Under the pieces are notes generated by a model that was given only the letters and a program-made list of their open reading frames with translations, was not told where the DNA came from and did not search any database. Positions 1-5,813 of a stretch of DNA of 6,241 bases are shown here, piece after piece. Source of the stretch: Chryseobacterium gleum (lineage in GTDB: Bacteria; Bacteroidota; Bacteroidia; Flavobacteriales_D; Crocinitomicaceae); assembly GCA_943326315.2 (NCBI GenBank), contig CALPSU020000156.1:1-6241 (forward strand). The letters run 5' to 3'. The first letter of the stretch is position 1, and every line of letters begins with the position of its first letter. The position numbers were made by a program, and so were the translations under genes.

Positions 1-306
1 CATAGTAAAACAAAAAATCTAAAAGAAATTTGTTTGAATGCTGATATATTAATAGCTGCAATTGGAAAACCTGGATTTGTTACTGCTGATATGGTAAAAG
101 AAGGAGCTGTAATAATTGATGTAGGAACTACAAGAGTTTTAGATGATTCAAGAGCAAGAGGTTGGTATTTATCTGGTGATGTTGATTTCGAAAACGTAGC
201 GCCAAAATGCTCGTTCATCACTCCAGTTCCAGGTGGAGTAGGACCAATGACAATTGCTTCATTAATGATTAATACGTTAAAAGCAATGGAGTTAAAAGGG
301 AAGTAG
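1..306 (+). CDS. folD: FolD bifunctional methylenetetrahydrofolate dehydrogenase / cyclohydrolase, C-terminal part
   Basis: This is the last 101 codons of folD, open at the window's left edge and ending at a TAG at 304-306. FolD is a cytoplasmic, usually dimeric enzyme that oxidises 5,10-methylene-THF to methenyl-THF with NADP+ and hydrolyses it to 10-formyl-THF, feeding purine and formyl-Met synthesis. The fragment begins with HSKT, the Ser/Thr pair of the cofactor-binding loop, followed by the Rossmann strands ADILIAAIGKPGF and GAVIIDVG, then GDVDF (fragment residues 59-63) and the family signature PVPGGVGPMT (75-84). The family is usually about 290 residues long, so roughly 190 N-terminal residues, including the catalytic Lys, lie outside the window. 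An in-frame TTG at 34 is internal and not the start. It converges on the flavoprotein gene at 632-2122. Confidence 0.97.
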   Translation, partial: HSKTKNLKEICLNADILIAAIGKPGFVTADMVKEGAVIIDVGTTRVLDDSRARGWYLSGDVDFENVAPKCSFITPVPGGVGPMTIASLMINTLKAMELKGK

Positions 307-331
307 ATTTTTAGTTTTTAGTTATTAGTTA

Positions 332-354
332 TTAGGTTTTAGGTCTGTGTAGGT
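332..354 (-). repeat. Shortened inverted copy of the ACCTAC...CTAAAACCTAA repeat
   Basis: Read on the - strand, this segment matches the core of the three copies at 475-630. On the + strand it has TTAGGTTTTAG followed by GTCTGTGTAGGT, which corresponds to the reverse complement of the copy near 588-614 with about six bases (TTATTA-like) missing in the middle. The preceding bases 311-331 are also runs of TTAGTTATTAG, a degenerate continuation. The copies are thus in both orientations within one spacer. Confidence 0.6.
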
Positions 355-361
355 TATTGTT

Positions 362-417
362 GACACTATCTCGAAAAGTGTGTAAATAGGACACTATCCC
401 GAAAAGTGTGAAAATAG
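362..417. repeat. Two tandem 28-bp repeats with an inner dyad
   Basis: Unit 1 is 362-389 and unit 2 is 390-417, exactly abutting. They differ at only two positions (T371 against C399, T383 against A411). Each begins GACACTAT and ends with AGTGTG followed by an A-rich tail and TAG. Each unit contains the dyad ACACT-N9-AGTGT (363-367 with 377-381; 391-395 with 405-409). The symmetry resembles a protein-binding site or an insertion-sequence end. No gene nearby points to a regulator. There are no spacers, so it is not a CRISPR array. Confidence 0.75.
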
Positions 418-474
418 AAAAAAGTTATTTTCAATACTTGTTTATTCTGTCCTCAAAATAACTAAAAAACCTTA

Positions 475-630
475 TTCATTTCCAAATCTAACCTTCACAG
501 TCTATTAGCTAAAACCTAATCACTGATTCATTTCCAATTCTGACCTACGCAACCTAATAACTAAAACCTAACAACTAATAGATAAACACCTACACAGCCT
601 AATAACTAAAACCTAACACCTAATACCTAG
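475..630 (+). repeat. Three imperfect direct copies of an AT-rich 45-52-bp unit
   Basis: The common core reads roughly ACCTaCaCAgcCTAaTAaCTAAAACCTAA and starts at 491, 543 and 588, giving periods of 52 and then 45 bases. The first two copies also share an upstream TTCATTTCCAA segment (475-485 and 527-537), which the third copy lacks. The second and third copies share the exact stretch CCTAATAACTAAAACCTAAC; the first is more diverged. The array stops two bases before the stop codon of the flavoprotein gene. Function is unknown; it looks like an interspersed intergenic repeat that has duplicated locally. Confidence 0.65.
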
Positions 631-631
631 C

Positions 632-2122
632 TTATAGTCTTTCCAAGGGAGTTTTTATACCATCAACTAATGAGTAACAAGCCAATTTATCTTTAAAAAC
701 GGAAGATTTAAATATAGATTTATTTAATAGCATTCTTGCGCATTCTTGGATACCTTCAACTATTGAAGGATGTGGATGAATTAATTCGGCTAATGTTGAA
801 ATAGAAGCATCCATTTTTATTAATAAAGCTACTCCTTGTATAGCTGTAGAAGCATGAGCACCAACAACCCTCATTCCTAAAATTTTCATTTCAGCATCAT
901 TTGTAACTATAATTTTAAAAAAACCTTCTGTTTGTCGCATTGCTATAGCTCTTGCAATTACAGAATAGTCAACTTTTACAACTTTTACAGGTATGTTATT
1001 TTCGATACAATATTGTTCGTTTATTCCTACCGAAGCGACTTCTGGTTGTAAAAACATAATTGTACATATATTGTCATAACTTAACGGACCTTTATTTCCT
1101 TTAAATGCTTTTTCAACAGCATGTCTTCCTTCAATTTCACCAACATTTACCAATGCTATTCTGCCTGATACATCTCCAGCTGCATAAATATTTGGAATAT
1201 TTGTTTGAGTATCTTCATCCCCAATATGAAGTCCTCTTTTAGACATTAAAACACCTGCATTTTCAAGTCCAATATTTTCAACATTTGGAATTCTTCCTAT
1301 AGAAAGTAAAGCTTTTTCAACTCGAATAATTTCTTTTGTACCATCAGGATAAGAAAGTTCATATTCAACTTCGTTTCCAATAGTGACCATTCTTTCTAGT
1401 TTAGCATTGTGATGAATAGTCACCCCCTTTTTTTCTAGATTTGCAGCAACTAATTTAGAGACATCTTCATCTTCAAAAGGTAATATTCTTTCTTGACGAT
1501 CTATAATATAAACTTTAGTTTTTCCGAAATTTGAAAACATTGTAGCATATTCACAACCGATAACCCCAGCACCAACGATAACTAGACTTTTAGGATAGTC
1601 TTCGATGTGTTCTATTGTATCGCTTGTAAGAATGGTTTTGTGATCGCAAATTATCGATGGATCCATTCTAGGTCTACTTCCTGTTGCAATTATAATATTT
1701 TCTCCCCAAATAACTTTTTCGGTTCCTTCATGTGAAATTTGAATTTCATTTTTAGATAGTAACTTTGCATCTCCTCTTTCGTAATGCAACAATTTATGCA
1801 TAGATTCAGTTTGAAGAAGTTTGATATGGCATGAATACTGAAATTTACGTTCAAAAACTGCCTCGTCAATCGTTTTTTGTACATCTTTCCAAGATATTTC
1901 AAACGGTGAACGGCCATTAGAGATAATTGTTTCGTTTACACTAGCAATGCGTGAAGATAATTCCCATAATGTTTTAGAAGATAATGCACCATTATATACG
2001 CCTGACCCTCCAATTCTATTTTTCTCGATTAAACATACTTTTTTACCGAAATCTATACCTCTCATTGCTGCTGCATAACCTGCTGGTCCACCGCCTATAA
2101 CAATTAAATCAAACTTATACAT
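632..2122 (-). CDS. FAD/NAD-dependent pyridine nucleotide oxidoreductase, SthA/dihydrolipoyl dehydrogenase-like, lacking the redox cysteines
   Basis: The 496-residue product has the full class I pyridine nucleotide-disulfide oxidoreductase layout: FAD-binding GGGPAG (10-15) with acidic E33 closing the fold, ATGSRP (146-151), NAD-binding GAGVIG (184-189) followed by D208, which favours NAD(H) over NADP(H), the second FAD motif AAGDVSG (314-320), and a C-terminal dimerisation domain with HPHPSIVE (449-456) keeping the family His and Glu. GAGVIGCEYA and the spacing resemble E. coli soluble transhydrogenase SthA. The active-site helix, normally GG-T-C-x4-C-x-x-SK, here reads GGSGVYNGALSSK (38-50), so both cysteines are replaced (G41, A46). 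A dithiol/disulfide reaction such as dihydrolipoamide oxidation is therefore unlikely; hydride transfer between nicotinamide nucleotides or to a quinone is possible (inference). No lipoyl-complex genes lie nearby. The ATG at 2122 fits the family N-terminus, and a -7 promoter element lies 19 bases upstream. It is intact, so this is not a decayed gene. Confidence 0.9.
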   Translation of the reverse strand: MYKFDLIVIGGGPAGYAAAMRGIDFGKKVCLIEKNRIGGSGVYNGALSSKTLWELSSRIASVNETIISNGRSPFEISWKDVQKTIDEAVFERKFQYSCHIKLLQTESMHKLLHYERGDAKLLSKNEIQISHEGTEKVIWGENIIIATGSRPRMDPSIICDHKTILTSDTIEHIEDYPKSLVIVGAGVIGCEYATMFSNFGKTKVYIIDRQERILPFEDEDVSKLVAANLEKKGVTIHHNAKLERMVTIGNEVEYELSYPDGTKEIIRVEKALLSIGRIPNVENIGLENAGVLMSKRGLHIGDEDTQTNIPNIYAAGDVSGRIALVNVGEIEGRHAVEKAFKGNKGPLSYDNICTIMFLQPEVASVGINEQYCIENNIPVKVVKVDYSVIARAIAMRQTEGFFKIIVTNDAEMKILGMRVVGAHASTAIQGVALLIKMDASISTLAELIHPHPSIVEGIQECARMLLNKSIFKSSVFKDKLACYSLVDGIKTPLERL

Positions 2123-2141
2123 GAATTACGTAAATTTGTAA

Positions 2142-2149
2142 CAAATATA
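2142..2149 (-). promoter_or_regulatory. Putative -7 promoter element (TATATTTG) of the flavoprotein gene
   Basis: On the - strand this reads TATATTTG, an exact match to the Bacteroidota -7 consensus TAnnTTTG, and it ends 19 bases before the ATG at 2122. A transcript would start near 2135-2138 and have a leader of only about a dozen bases. I find no TTTG-type -33 element at the usual 19-21 base spacing, so the call rests on the -7 match and its position. Confidence 0.45.
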
Positions 2150-2201
2150 AATACCTTTTGCTCATCATCACTCTTTTTTAGAGAAAACAATTTAGTATAA
2201 A

Positions 2202-2687
2202 ATGAAGTATCAAGAAGATCTTAATCAGGCAGTTTTAGATTATAAAGTAATTGAAAAAACGTTACAGAGATTAAAAAAGAAAAAACCTAAATTTATTGAT
2301 GAATTATTTGAAAATTTACATGATAAGGCATTTAATAAAATAGATTGCTTGTCATGTGCTAATTGCTGTAAAACTACAAGTCCGATATTTAGGGATGTTG
2401 ATATTAAAAGAATTTCTAAAAGATTTAGAATAAATGAAATGCAATTTATTTCTACCTATTTAAGAATGGATGAAGATAGAGATTATGTTTTAAAATCATC
2501 GCCATGCACATTTTTAGGTGCAGATAATAAATGTGATATTTATGAAGACAGACCTTTGGCATGTAGGGAATATCCGCATACAAATAGGAAGAACATGTTT
2601 CAGATTTTAGATTTAACATTAAAGAATTCTGAAATTTGTCCTGCTGTATCAAGAATAGTTGCTGAAATAGTAGAAAAACATCCTTAA
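2202..2687 (+). CDS. YkgJ-family cysteine-cluster (zinc/iron-chelating domain) protein
   Basis: The 161-residue protein carries the YkgJ/CxxCxxCC pattern: C49, C52, C55 and C56 in DCLSCANCC, then C102 (SSPCTFL), C111 (NKCDIYEDRPLAC), C121 in RPLACREYP and C146 near the end. Eight cysteines, with the signature YxxRPxxCRxYP, indicate metal binding; the family's substrate is not established. Residues 1-45 are charged and probably helical. There is no signal peptide, so it is likely cytoplasmic. The start at ATG 2202 follows an AT-rich leader without a Shine-Dalgarno, as usual in this phylum. The only promoter-like string upstream is TACCTTTTG (2152-2160), one base longer than the -7 consensus and with no properly spaced -33 element. 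It is divergent from the flavoprotein gene and 69 bases upstream of the SiaB-like gene, with which it may share a transcript. Confidence 0.9.
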   Translation: MKYQEDLNQAVLDYKVIEKTLQRLKKKKPKFIDELFENLHDKAFNKIDCLSCANCCKTTSPIFRDVDIKRISKRFRINEMQFISTYLRMDEDRDYVLKSSPCTFLGADNKCDIYEDRPLACREYPHTNRKNMFQILDLTLKNSEICPAVSRIVAEIVEKHP

Positions 2688-2721
2688 ATATTTAAAAATT
2701 AGGATTATTTAAATATTTAAA
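2684..2721. repeat. Pair of AT-only palindromes between the YkgJ-like and SiaB-like genes
   Basis: TTAAATATTTAA (2684-2695) overlaps the stop codon of the YkgJ-like gene, and TTTAAATATTTAAA (2708-2721) is a perfect 14-bp palindrome 25 bases further on. The shared 12-mer makes them direct repeats of a self-complementary site. They could be an operator for the SiaB-like gene, a weak terminator region, or just a by-product of extreme AT content. Confidence 0.4.
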
Positions 2722-2756
2722 ATAATTTAGCTTATCTGAGAATTGCTAAACATAAA

Positions 2757-3338
2757 ATGAAGATCAAAGAGAGCGTTATTGAAAGTCAAATTAAGCACTA
2801 TTTTAAAGAGGATTTAAATTTATTTAAATCCAATGAGAATAATGCTATTGTGATTTCTCATTGCGGCGTTTTTTCTCAAGATTTAGTTAATAGTTTAGTG
2901 GATGGGAATGAAGAATTGATGAGGTCTTCAGGAGATAAAAAGGTTCTAATTAAACGTGTTTTCTCAATTCTAATAGAAGGTCTTCAAAATATTCGAATAC
3001 ACGGAAAAGAAGATGAATTAAACAATAAAATTGGTTTTTTGATTGTAAGTAAAGATATCTCAAAATATAAGATAGTTTTCGGAAATTTAGTAAATTCAAA
3101 TGCTATTCAATCTATTTCGTCTCAAATTGATGATTTAAATGATTTAAATAGTGAAGGAGTAAAATTTCTTTATAATAAAGTTTTGACAGAGGGTGTTTTT
3201 TCTGAAAAAGGAGGTGCAGGGCTGGGTTTTATTACCTTAAAAATGAAATCGAATAATGAACTTAAATACCGCTTTTCACCAATTAATTCTTTATTATCTT
3301 TTTTCTCAATTGAAGTTACAATAAATAGACTAGACTAA
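2757..3338 (+). CDS. SiaB-family protein kinase-like protein (GHKL-type ATPase fold)
   Basis: The 193-residue protein resembles the SiaB family (DUF6272). In Pseudomonas, SiaB is the kinase that acts on the partner-switch protein SiaC, opposed by the PP2C phosphatase SiaA, and so controls the diguanylate cyclase SiaD. Visible motifs fit a degenerate GHKL ATPase: an N-box-like EGLQNIRIHG (74-83, with E74, N78 and H82) and a glycine-rich lid KGGAGLGFITL (151-161). Start ATG 2757 gives a normal family length. No signal peptide or membrane segment is seen, so it should be cytoplasmic. SiaA-, SiaC- and SiaD-type genes are absent from this window, so its partner must be elsewhere or its role differs here. 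It sits 69 bases after the YkgJ-like gene and 35 before the SUI1 gene, likely cotranscribed with the latter. Confidence 0.8.
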   Translation: MKIKESVIESQIKHYFKEDLNLFKSNENNAIVISHCGVFSQDLVNSLVDGNEELMRSSGDKKVLIKRVFSILIEGLQNIRIHGKEDELNNKIGFLIVSKDISKYKIVFGNLVNSNAIQSISSQIDDLNDLNSEGVKFLYNKVLTEGVFSEKGGAGLGFITLKMKSNNELKYRFSPINSLLSFFSIEVTINRLD

Positions 3339-3373
3339 TATAGTTGACTCTAGGTTTTAAAATTAGCTCTTAT

Positions 3374-3727
3374 ATGGCAAAAAAATCAAAATCAGAAAGA
3401 ATTAATGTTGTTTACTCAACTAATCCAAATTTCAGTTACGAAAGTGAAGAAGAAGAGGAGGTAGGTACTTTGCCAAATAATCAGCAGAAAATATATGTTT
3501 CAATTGATAGAAAACAAAGAGCTGGTAAAGAAGTAACTTTAATTGAAGGTTTTATTGGTTCTGAGGAAGATTTGAAAGATCTGGGTAAATTATTGAAAAC
3601 AAAGTGTGGTGGCGGCGGAACAGCTAAAGACGGGGAGATAATGATTCAAGGTAATTTTAAAGATAAAATCTTTGAACTTTTGATAAAAGAAGGTTATACT
3701 TCAACCAAGAAAAAAGGAGGAAATTAA
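3374..3727 (+). CDS. yciH: SUI1/YciH-family translation initiation factor
   Basis: The 117-residue product (MAKKSK start) is a bacterial homologue of eIF1/SUI1. In E. coli, YciH has been linked to initiation fidelity and translation inhibition under stress. The N-terminal NVVYSTNPNF (11-20) matches the LVYSTETG-type strand of YciH. An acidic run E25-E29 (ESEEEEEV) follows, and then the SUI1 core: RKQRAGKEVTLIEGF (46-60), LGKLLKTKCGGGG (70-82), KDGEIMIQG (85-93) and a C-terminal helix to the basic tail KKKGGN. The ATG at 3374 was chosen over an in-frame TTG at 3344 because the added ten residues (TLGFKISSY...) do not resemble the family and MAKKSK does. It begins 35 bases after the SiaB-like stop, consistent with cotranscription. 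Confidence 0.92.
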   Translation: MAKKSKSERINVVYSTNPNFSYESEEEEEVGTLPNNQQKIYVSIDRKQRAGKEVTLIEGFIGSEEDLKDLGKLLKTKCGGGGTAKDGEIMIQGNFKDKIFELLIKEGYTSTKKKGGN

Positions 3728-3854
3728 GAAGATGGTTTGTTTTTTGTCCATTTTTTAATTTGAAAAACAGCATTTTTTCCGTAACTTAAACTTAATTAAC
3801 AATTCACTCTGAAAAAGAAAATGAATGTGTTTTAAAAGTAAGGCTTAAGTAATC

Positions 3855-3862
3855 TAAATTTG
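3855..3862 (+). promoter_or_regulatory. Putative -7 promoter element (TAAATTTG) of the SirB1-like gene
   Basis: TAAATTTG matches the Bacteroidota TAnnTTTG element exactly. It ends four bases before the ATG at 3867, so transcription would begin at or next to the start codon and the mRNA would be essentially leaderless. The -33 region, about 21 bases upstream, has only TTTT (3830-3833) rather than TTTG, so support is partial. The 139-base gap before the gene, after the SUI1 stop at 3727, is consistent with a separate promoter. Confidence 0.5.
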
Positions 3863-3866
3863 CTTC

Positions 3867-4739
3867 ATGGTAAAAAAGGATTCCATATTAGCATTAATAA
3901 ACTTGATTGATGATCCAGATGAATCAATATATGAGCATATTCATGATCGATTATTGACGTATGGACCAGAAGCTATTCCTTATCTAGAAAATTCTTGGGA
4001 AGATCAAGATTTTGGACTTTTATTCCAAAGTAGAATTGAAAGCTTAATACATGAAATTCAATTTGAAGAAACGAAAAGGAAGTTAAAATCTTGGATTAAT
4101 TCTTCAGAAAAAGATTTATTATCTGGAGCAATTGTAGTTGCTAAATACCAATATCCAGGACTAGATGAAGTACAATTGAGAAATCAAATTGATGCAATTC
4201 AAAAAGATATTTGGTTGGAAATTAACAACAAACAAACAGCATTAGAAAAAGTTAGAATAATAAATAAGGTGTTTTTTGGAATGCATCATTTTCAAGGTAA
4301 TGCAAAAACATTTCATTCTCCTTTAAACTCTTATATTAATACTGTTATTGAAACTAAAAAAGGAAATCCCTTAAGTCTTAGTTTATTGTATAGTATTTTA
4401 GCTCAAAACTTAAATATTCCAATTTATGGAGTAAATCTACCGAACCATTTTATTTTGGCTTATATGGATGAATTTGCTGTAAATCAGTTTCTTCCAGATA
4501 CAAACGACTTTGGTGTTTTATTTTACATCAACCCTTTTTCAAAAGGAAGTATTTTCGATGCAGAGGAAATAAAAGAATTTTTGGATGGTATCAATCAACC
4601 ACATTCAAGAGATTATTTTGAGCCTTGCTCTAATACAGCGATCATTAAAAGAATGTTAACCAATTTAATCGCATCATTCCAAGAAGTAGGAAATTCAGAA
4701 AAGGTTAATGAATTAATTGAATTGAGAGAATTGTTTTAA
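3867..4739 (+). CDS. SirB1-family protein (transglutaminase-like fold, Transglut_core2)
   Basis: The 290-residue protein looks like the SirB1 family, a catalytically atypical transglutaminase-fold group of unproven function. The N-terminus (residues 5-65) reads like one or two HEAT-type helical repeats (LINLIDDPDESIYEHIHDRL, then GPEAIPYLENSWE). The core contains FHSPLNSYINTVIETKKGNPLSLSLLY (149-175), the GxPxSLSxLY strip that marks the family, followed by NLNIPIYGVNLPNHFILAY (181-199) with H194, then FYINPFSKG (219-227). The usual active-site cysteine of transglutaminases is not present in the GNPLSLS strip. The C-terminus ends with IKRMLTNLIASFQEVG, a TPR-like helix pair. The start is the only sensible Met, since the next in-frame Met is at 139. 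A possible -7 promoter lies immediately upstream. No signal peptide is present. Confidence 0.85.
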   Translation: MVKKDSILALINLIDDPDESIYEHIHDRLLTYGPEAIPYLENSWEDQDFGLLFQSRIESLIHEIQFEETKRKLKSWINSSEKDLLSGAIVVAKYQYPGLDEVQLRNQIDAIQKDIWLEINNKQTALEKVRIINKVFFGMHHFQGNAKTFHSPLNSYINTVIETKKGNPLSLSLLYSILAQNLNIPIYGVNLPNHFILAYMDEFAVNQFLPDTNDFGVLFYINPFSKGSIFDAEEIKEFLDGINQPHSRDYFEPCSNTAIIKRMLTNLIASFQEVGNSEKVNELIELRELF

Positions 4740-4741
4740 GG

Positions 4742-4790
4742 TTTAACCACAGAGAAAATGAGTCTTTCACGGAGTAACACAGAGTTTTTT
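4742..4790 (+). repeat. CACAGAG-type interspersed repeat, left copy 1
   Basis: This segment begins TTTAACCACAGAG (4742-4754), an exact 13-base inverted match to 5853-5865 on the other side of the TraB/GumN-like gene, and continues with CACGGAGTAACACAGAGTTTTTT (4769-4790). It aligns over 47-48 bases with the copy at 4829-4876 with one single-base indel and a few substitutions; the period between the two is 85 bases. CACAGAG-rich short repeats of this style are found between genes in many bacteria; their origin here is not known. Confidence 0.7.
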
Positions 4791-4828
4791 CTTTTGAATT
4801 AGAAATGTTTTGATTTTTTATTCTTTCT

Positions 4829-4876
4829 TAAACACAGAGAACACTGAGTTTTTTACGGAGTAACACAAAGTTTTTT
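4829..4876 (+). repeat. CACAGAG-type interspersed repeat, left copy 2, overlapping a promoter
   Basis: This second direct copy starts TAAACACAGAGAACACTGAG and ends ACGGAGTAACACAAAGTTTTTT, close to copy 1 at 4744-4790. Its final T-run contributes the TTT of the TTTG -33 element at 4874-4877. Thus the repeat end appears to have become part of the promoter of the next gene. Confidence 0.68.
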
Positions 4877-4904
4877 GGTGTTATTTTAAAAAAGTATACC
4901 TTTG
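4874..4904 (+). promoter_or_regulatory. Bacteroidota-type promoter of the TraB/GumN-like gene
   Basis: TTTG at 4874-4877 (-33), a 19-base spacer, then TACCTTTG at 4897-4904 (-7, matching TAnnTTTG). This is the best-formed promoter in the window. The start codon at 4927 is 22 bases beyond the -7 element, so the leader would be about 16-19 bases, with no Shine-Dalgarno (sequence before ATG is AAACAAATCAA). The -33 element lies at the edge of the CACAGAG repeat. Confidence 0.65.
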
Positions 4905-4926
4905 ACCTAACTATAAAACAAATCAA

Positions 4927-5811
4927 ATGCTTCAAAAAAGACTTTTATTTATTTTATCAATTTTTATTTTTTGTAATTTTTCTTATTCTCAAAATGTTGG
5001 AATATTATGGAGGATAACAGGAAATGGTCTAAAAGACACTTCTTATTTAGTTGGAACAAACCATCAAATTAGTGACACGCTTAAAATTCCTTTAATTATA
5101 AAACAAACGATATTAAAATCATCAAGGTTTTATTGGGAATCTGAAAAAGAATTATTTTCAACATTTAAAATGATGCCAATGATGTTTAATCCTTGGTTGA
5201 AATCTTTCGAATCAAATATTGATGTTGCTAAAATTGATAAATTAAAAAGAATTTGTTTTGATAGTTTACATATGAGTCGAACAGAATATAGTATTTGGAC
5301 AAAGTTTCGACCAACGATATTATCACAGGTTACAATAGATAATTCAAGAAAAATCCTAAATAAAAATTCAAATGTTTATAAATTAGATGATTCTTTAAGG
5401 ATTTATGCGTCAAGAAAACATATTCCAGTTAGAGGTTTAGAAAAGGTTAAGGGATTAAAAAAACATTTCAGTTTAGTTTCAGTTCAAGAAGAATTTGACT
5501 ATTTTATTGGTGATTTTTTCTCGAAAAACATTAAACAAATAGCATTGAATGGGGATGATTTATATTTAAATGGAGATTCTGAATTGTGTGGACCAATGGA
5601 ATTGATGACACCATCTCAAAGAGCTTGTTTTTCAGCAATGTGTATGGATCGTAATTTTGATTGGATTATAAAATTTGAGCCAATTATGAAAAAGAAAAGT
5701 TTATTTATTGCAGTTGGGATTGGACATGTTTTACCTGTTAAATATGGCTTAGTAGATTTGTTAAGAGCAAAAGGATATTCCGTAGAATGTATTTTGCAAG
5801 ATTTTAAATAA
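4927..5811 (+). CDS. TraB/GumN-family exported protein (TIKI-like metalloprotease fold)
   Basis: The 294-residue protein starts with a short signal peptide: MLQKR, a hydrophobic stretch LLFILSIFIFCNF (6-18) and a likely cleavage near S21, so it should be secreted or periplasmic. C16 is not in a good lipobox. The family fold is shown by YLVGTNH (40-46, first GxxH), YWESEKE (69-75, acidic residue at the usual position), a glutamate in RGLEKVKG (169-176), R242 and N243 (MDRNFDW), and the second GxxH motif in FIAVGIGHVLP (260-270). These two GxxH motifs are the putative metal ligands of TraB/TIKI/GumN proteins, so a metal-dependent peptidase-like activity is plausible but unproven. The mature part has cysteines at 110, 221, 234, 239 and 288. 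It is flanked on both sides by inverted CACAGAG repeats and converges on dnaE, 64 bases apart. Confidence 0.85.
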   Translation: MLQKRLLFILSIFIFCNFSYSQNVGILWRITGNGLKDTSYLVGTNHQISDTLKIPLIIKQTILKSSRFYWESEKELFSTFKMMPMMFNPWLKSFESNIDVAKIDKLKRICFDSLHMSRTEYSIWTKFRPTILSQVTIDNSRKILNKNSNVYKLDDSLRIYASRKHIPVRGLEKVKGLKKHFSLVSVQEEFDYFIGDFFSKNIKQIALNGDDLYLNGDSELCGPMELMTPSQRACFSAMCMDRNFDWIIKFEPIMKKKSLFIAVGIGHVLPVKYGLVDLLRAKGYSVECILQDFK

Positions 5812-5813
5812 CT

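Larger units (their letters stand above)
307..631. other. Gene-free convergent spacer built of small repeats
   Basis: This 325-base stretch lies between the ends of two convergent genes (folD and the flavoprotein gene). I see no convincing coding frame and no strong GC-rich hairpin terminator. It holds two tandem 28-bp units (362-417), three imperfect direct copies of an AT-rich unit (475-630) and a shortened inverted copy of that unit (332-354). The inverted copies could fold on each other in a transcript from either side, so the region may act as a weak two-way terminator, but that is inference. Confidence 0.7.

Noticed and set aside
362..417. CRISPR array
   Set aside because: There are only two units with no spacer between them, and no cas genes nearby.
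1690..1917. Open reading frame lying within the flavoprotein gene on the same strand but in another frame
   Set aside because: The product looks random (basic, Lys/Phe-rich) and the frame lies entirely inside a well-supported gene with clear family motifs.
2452..2652. Antisense open frame within the YkgJ-like gene
   Set aside because: It is an antisense shadow of the cysteine-cluster gene, with no family resemblance and no promoter.
3344..3349. Sigma70-like -35 box TTGACT before the SUI1 gene
   Set aside because: This phylum uses TTTG/TAnnTTTG promoters, and no matching -10 box is placed to pair with it.
3344..3373. Upstream TTG start for the SUI1 gene
   Set aside because: The extra ten residues do not resemble the family, whereas ATG at 3374 gives the typical MAKKSK start.
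3762..3779. Hairpin GAAAAA-N6-TTTTTC as a terminator after the SUI1 gene
   Set aside because: The six-base stem has a single G-C pair and lacks a stable core, so chance in AT-rich DNA is just as likely.
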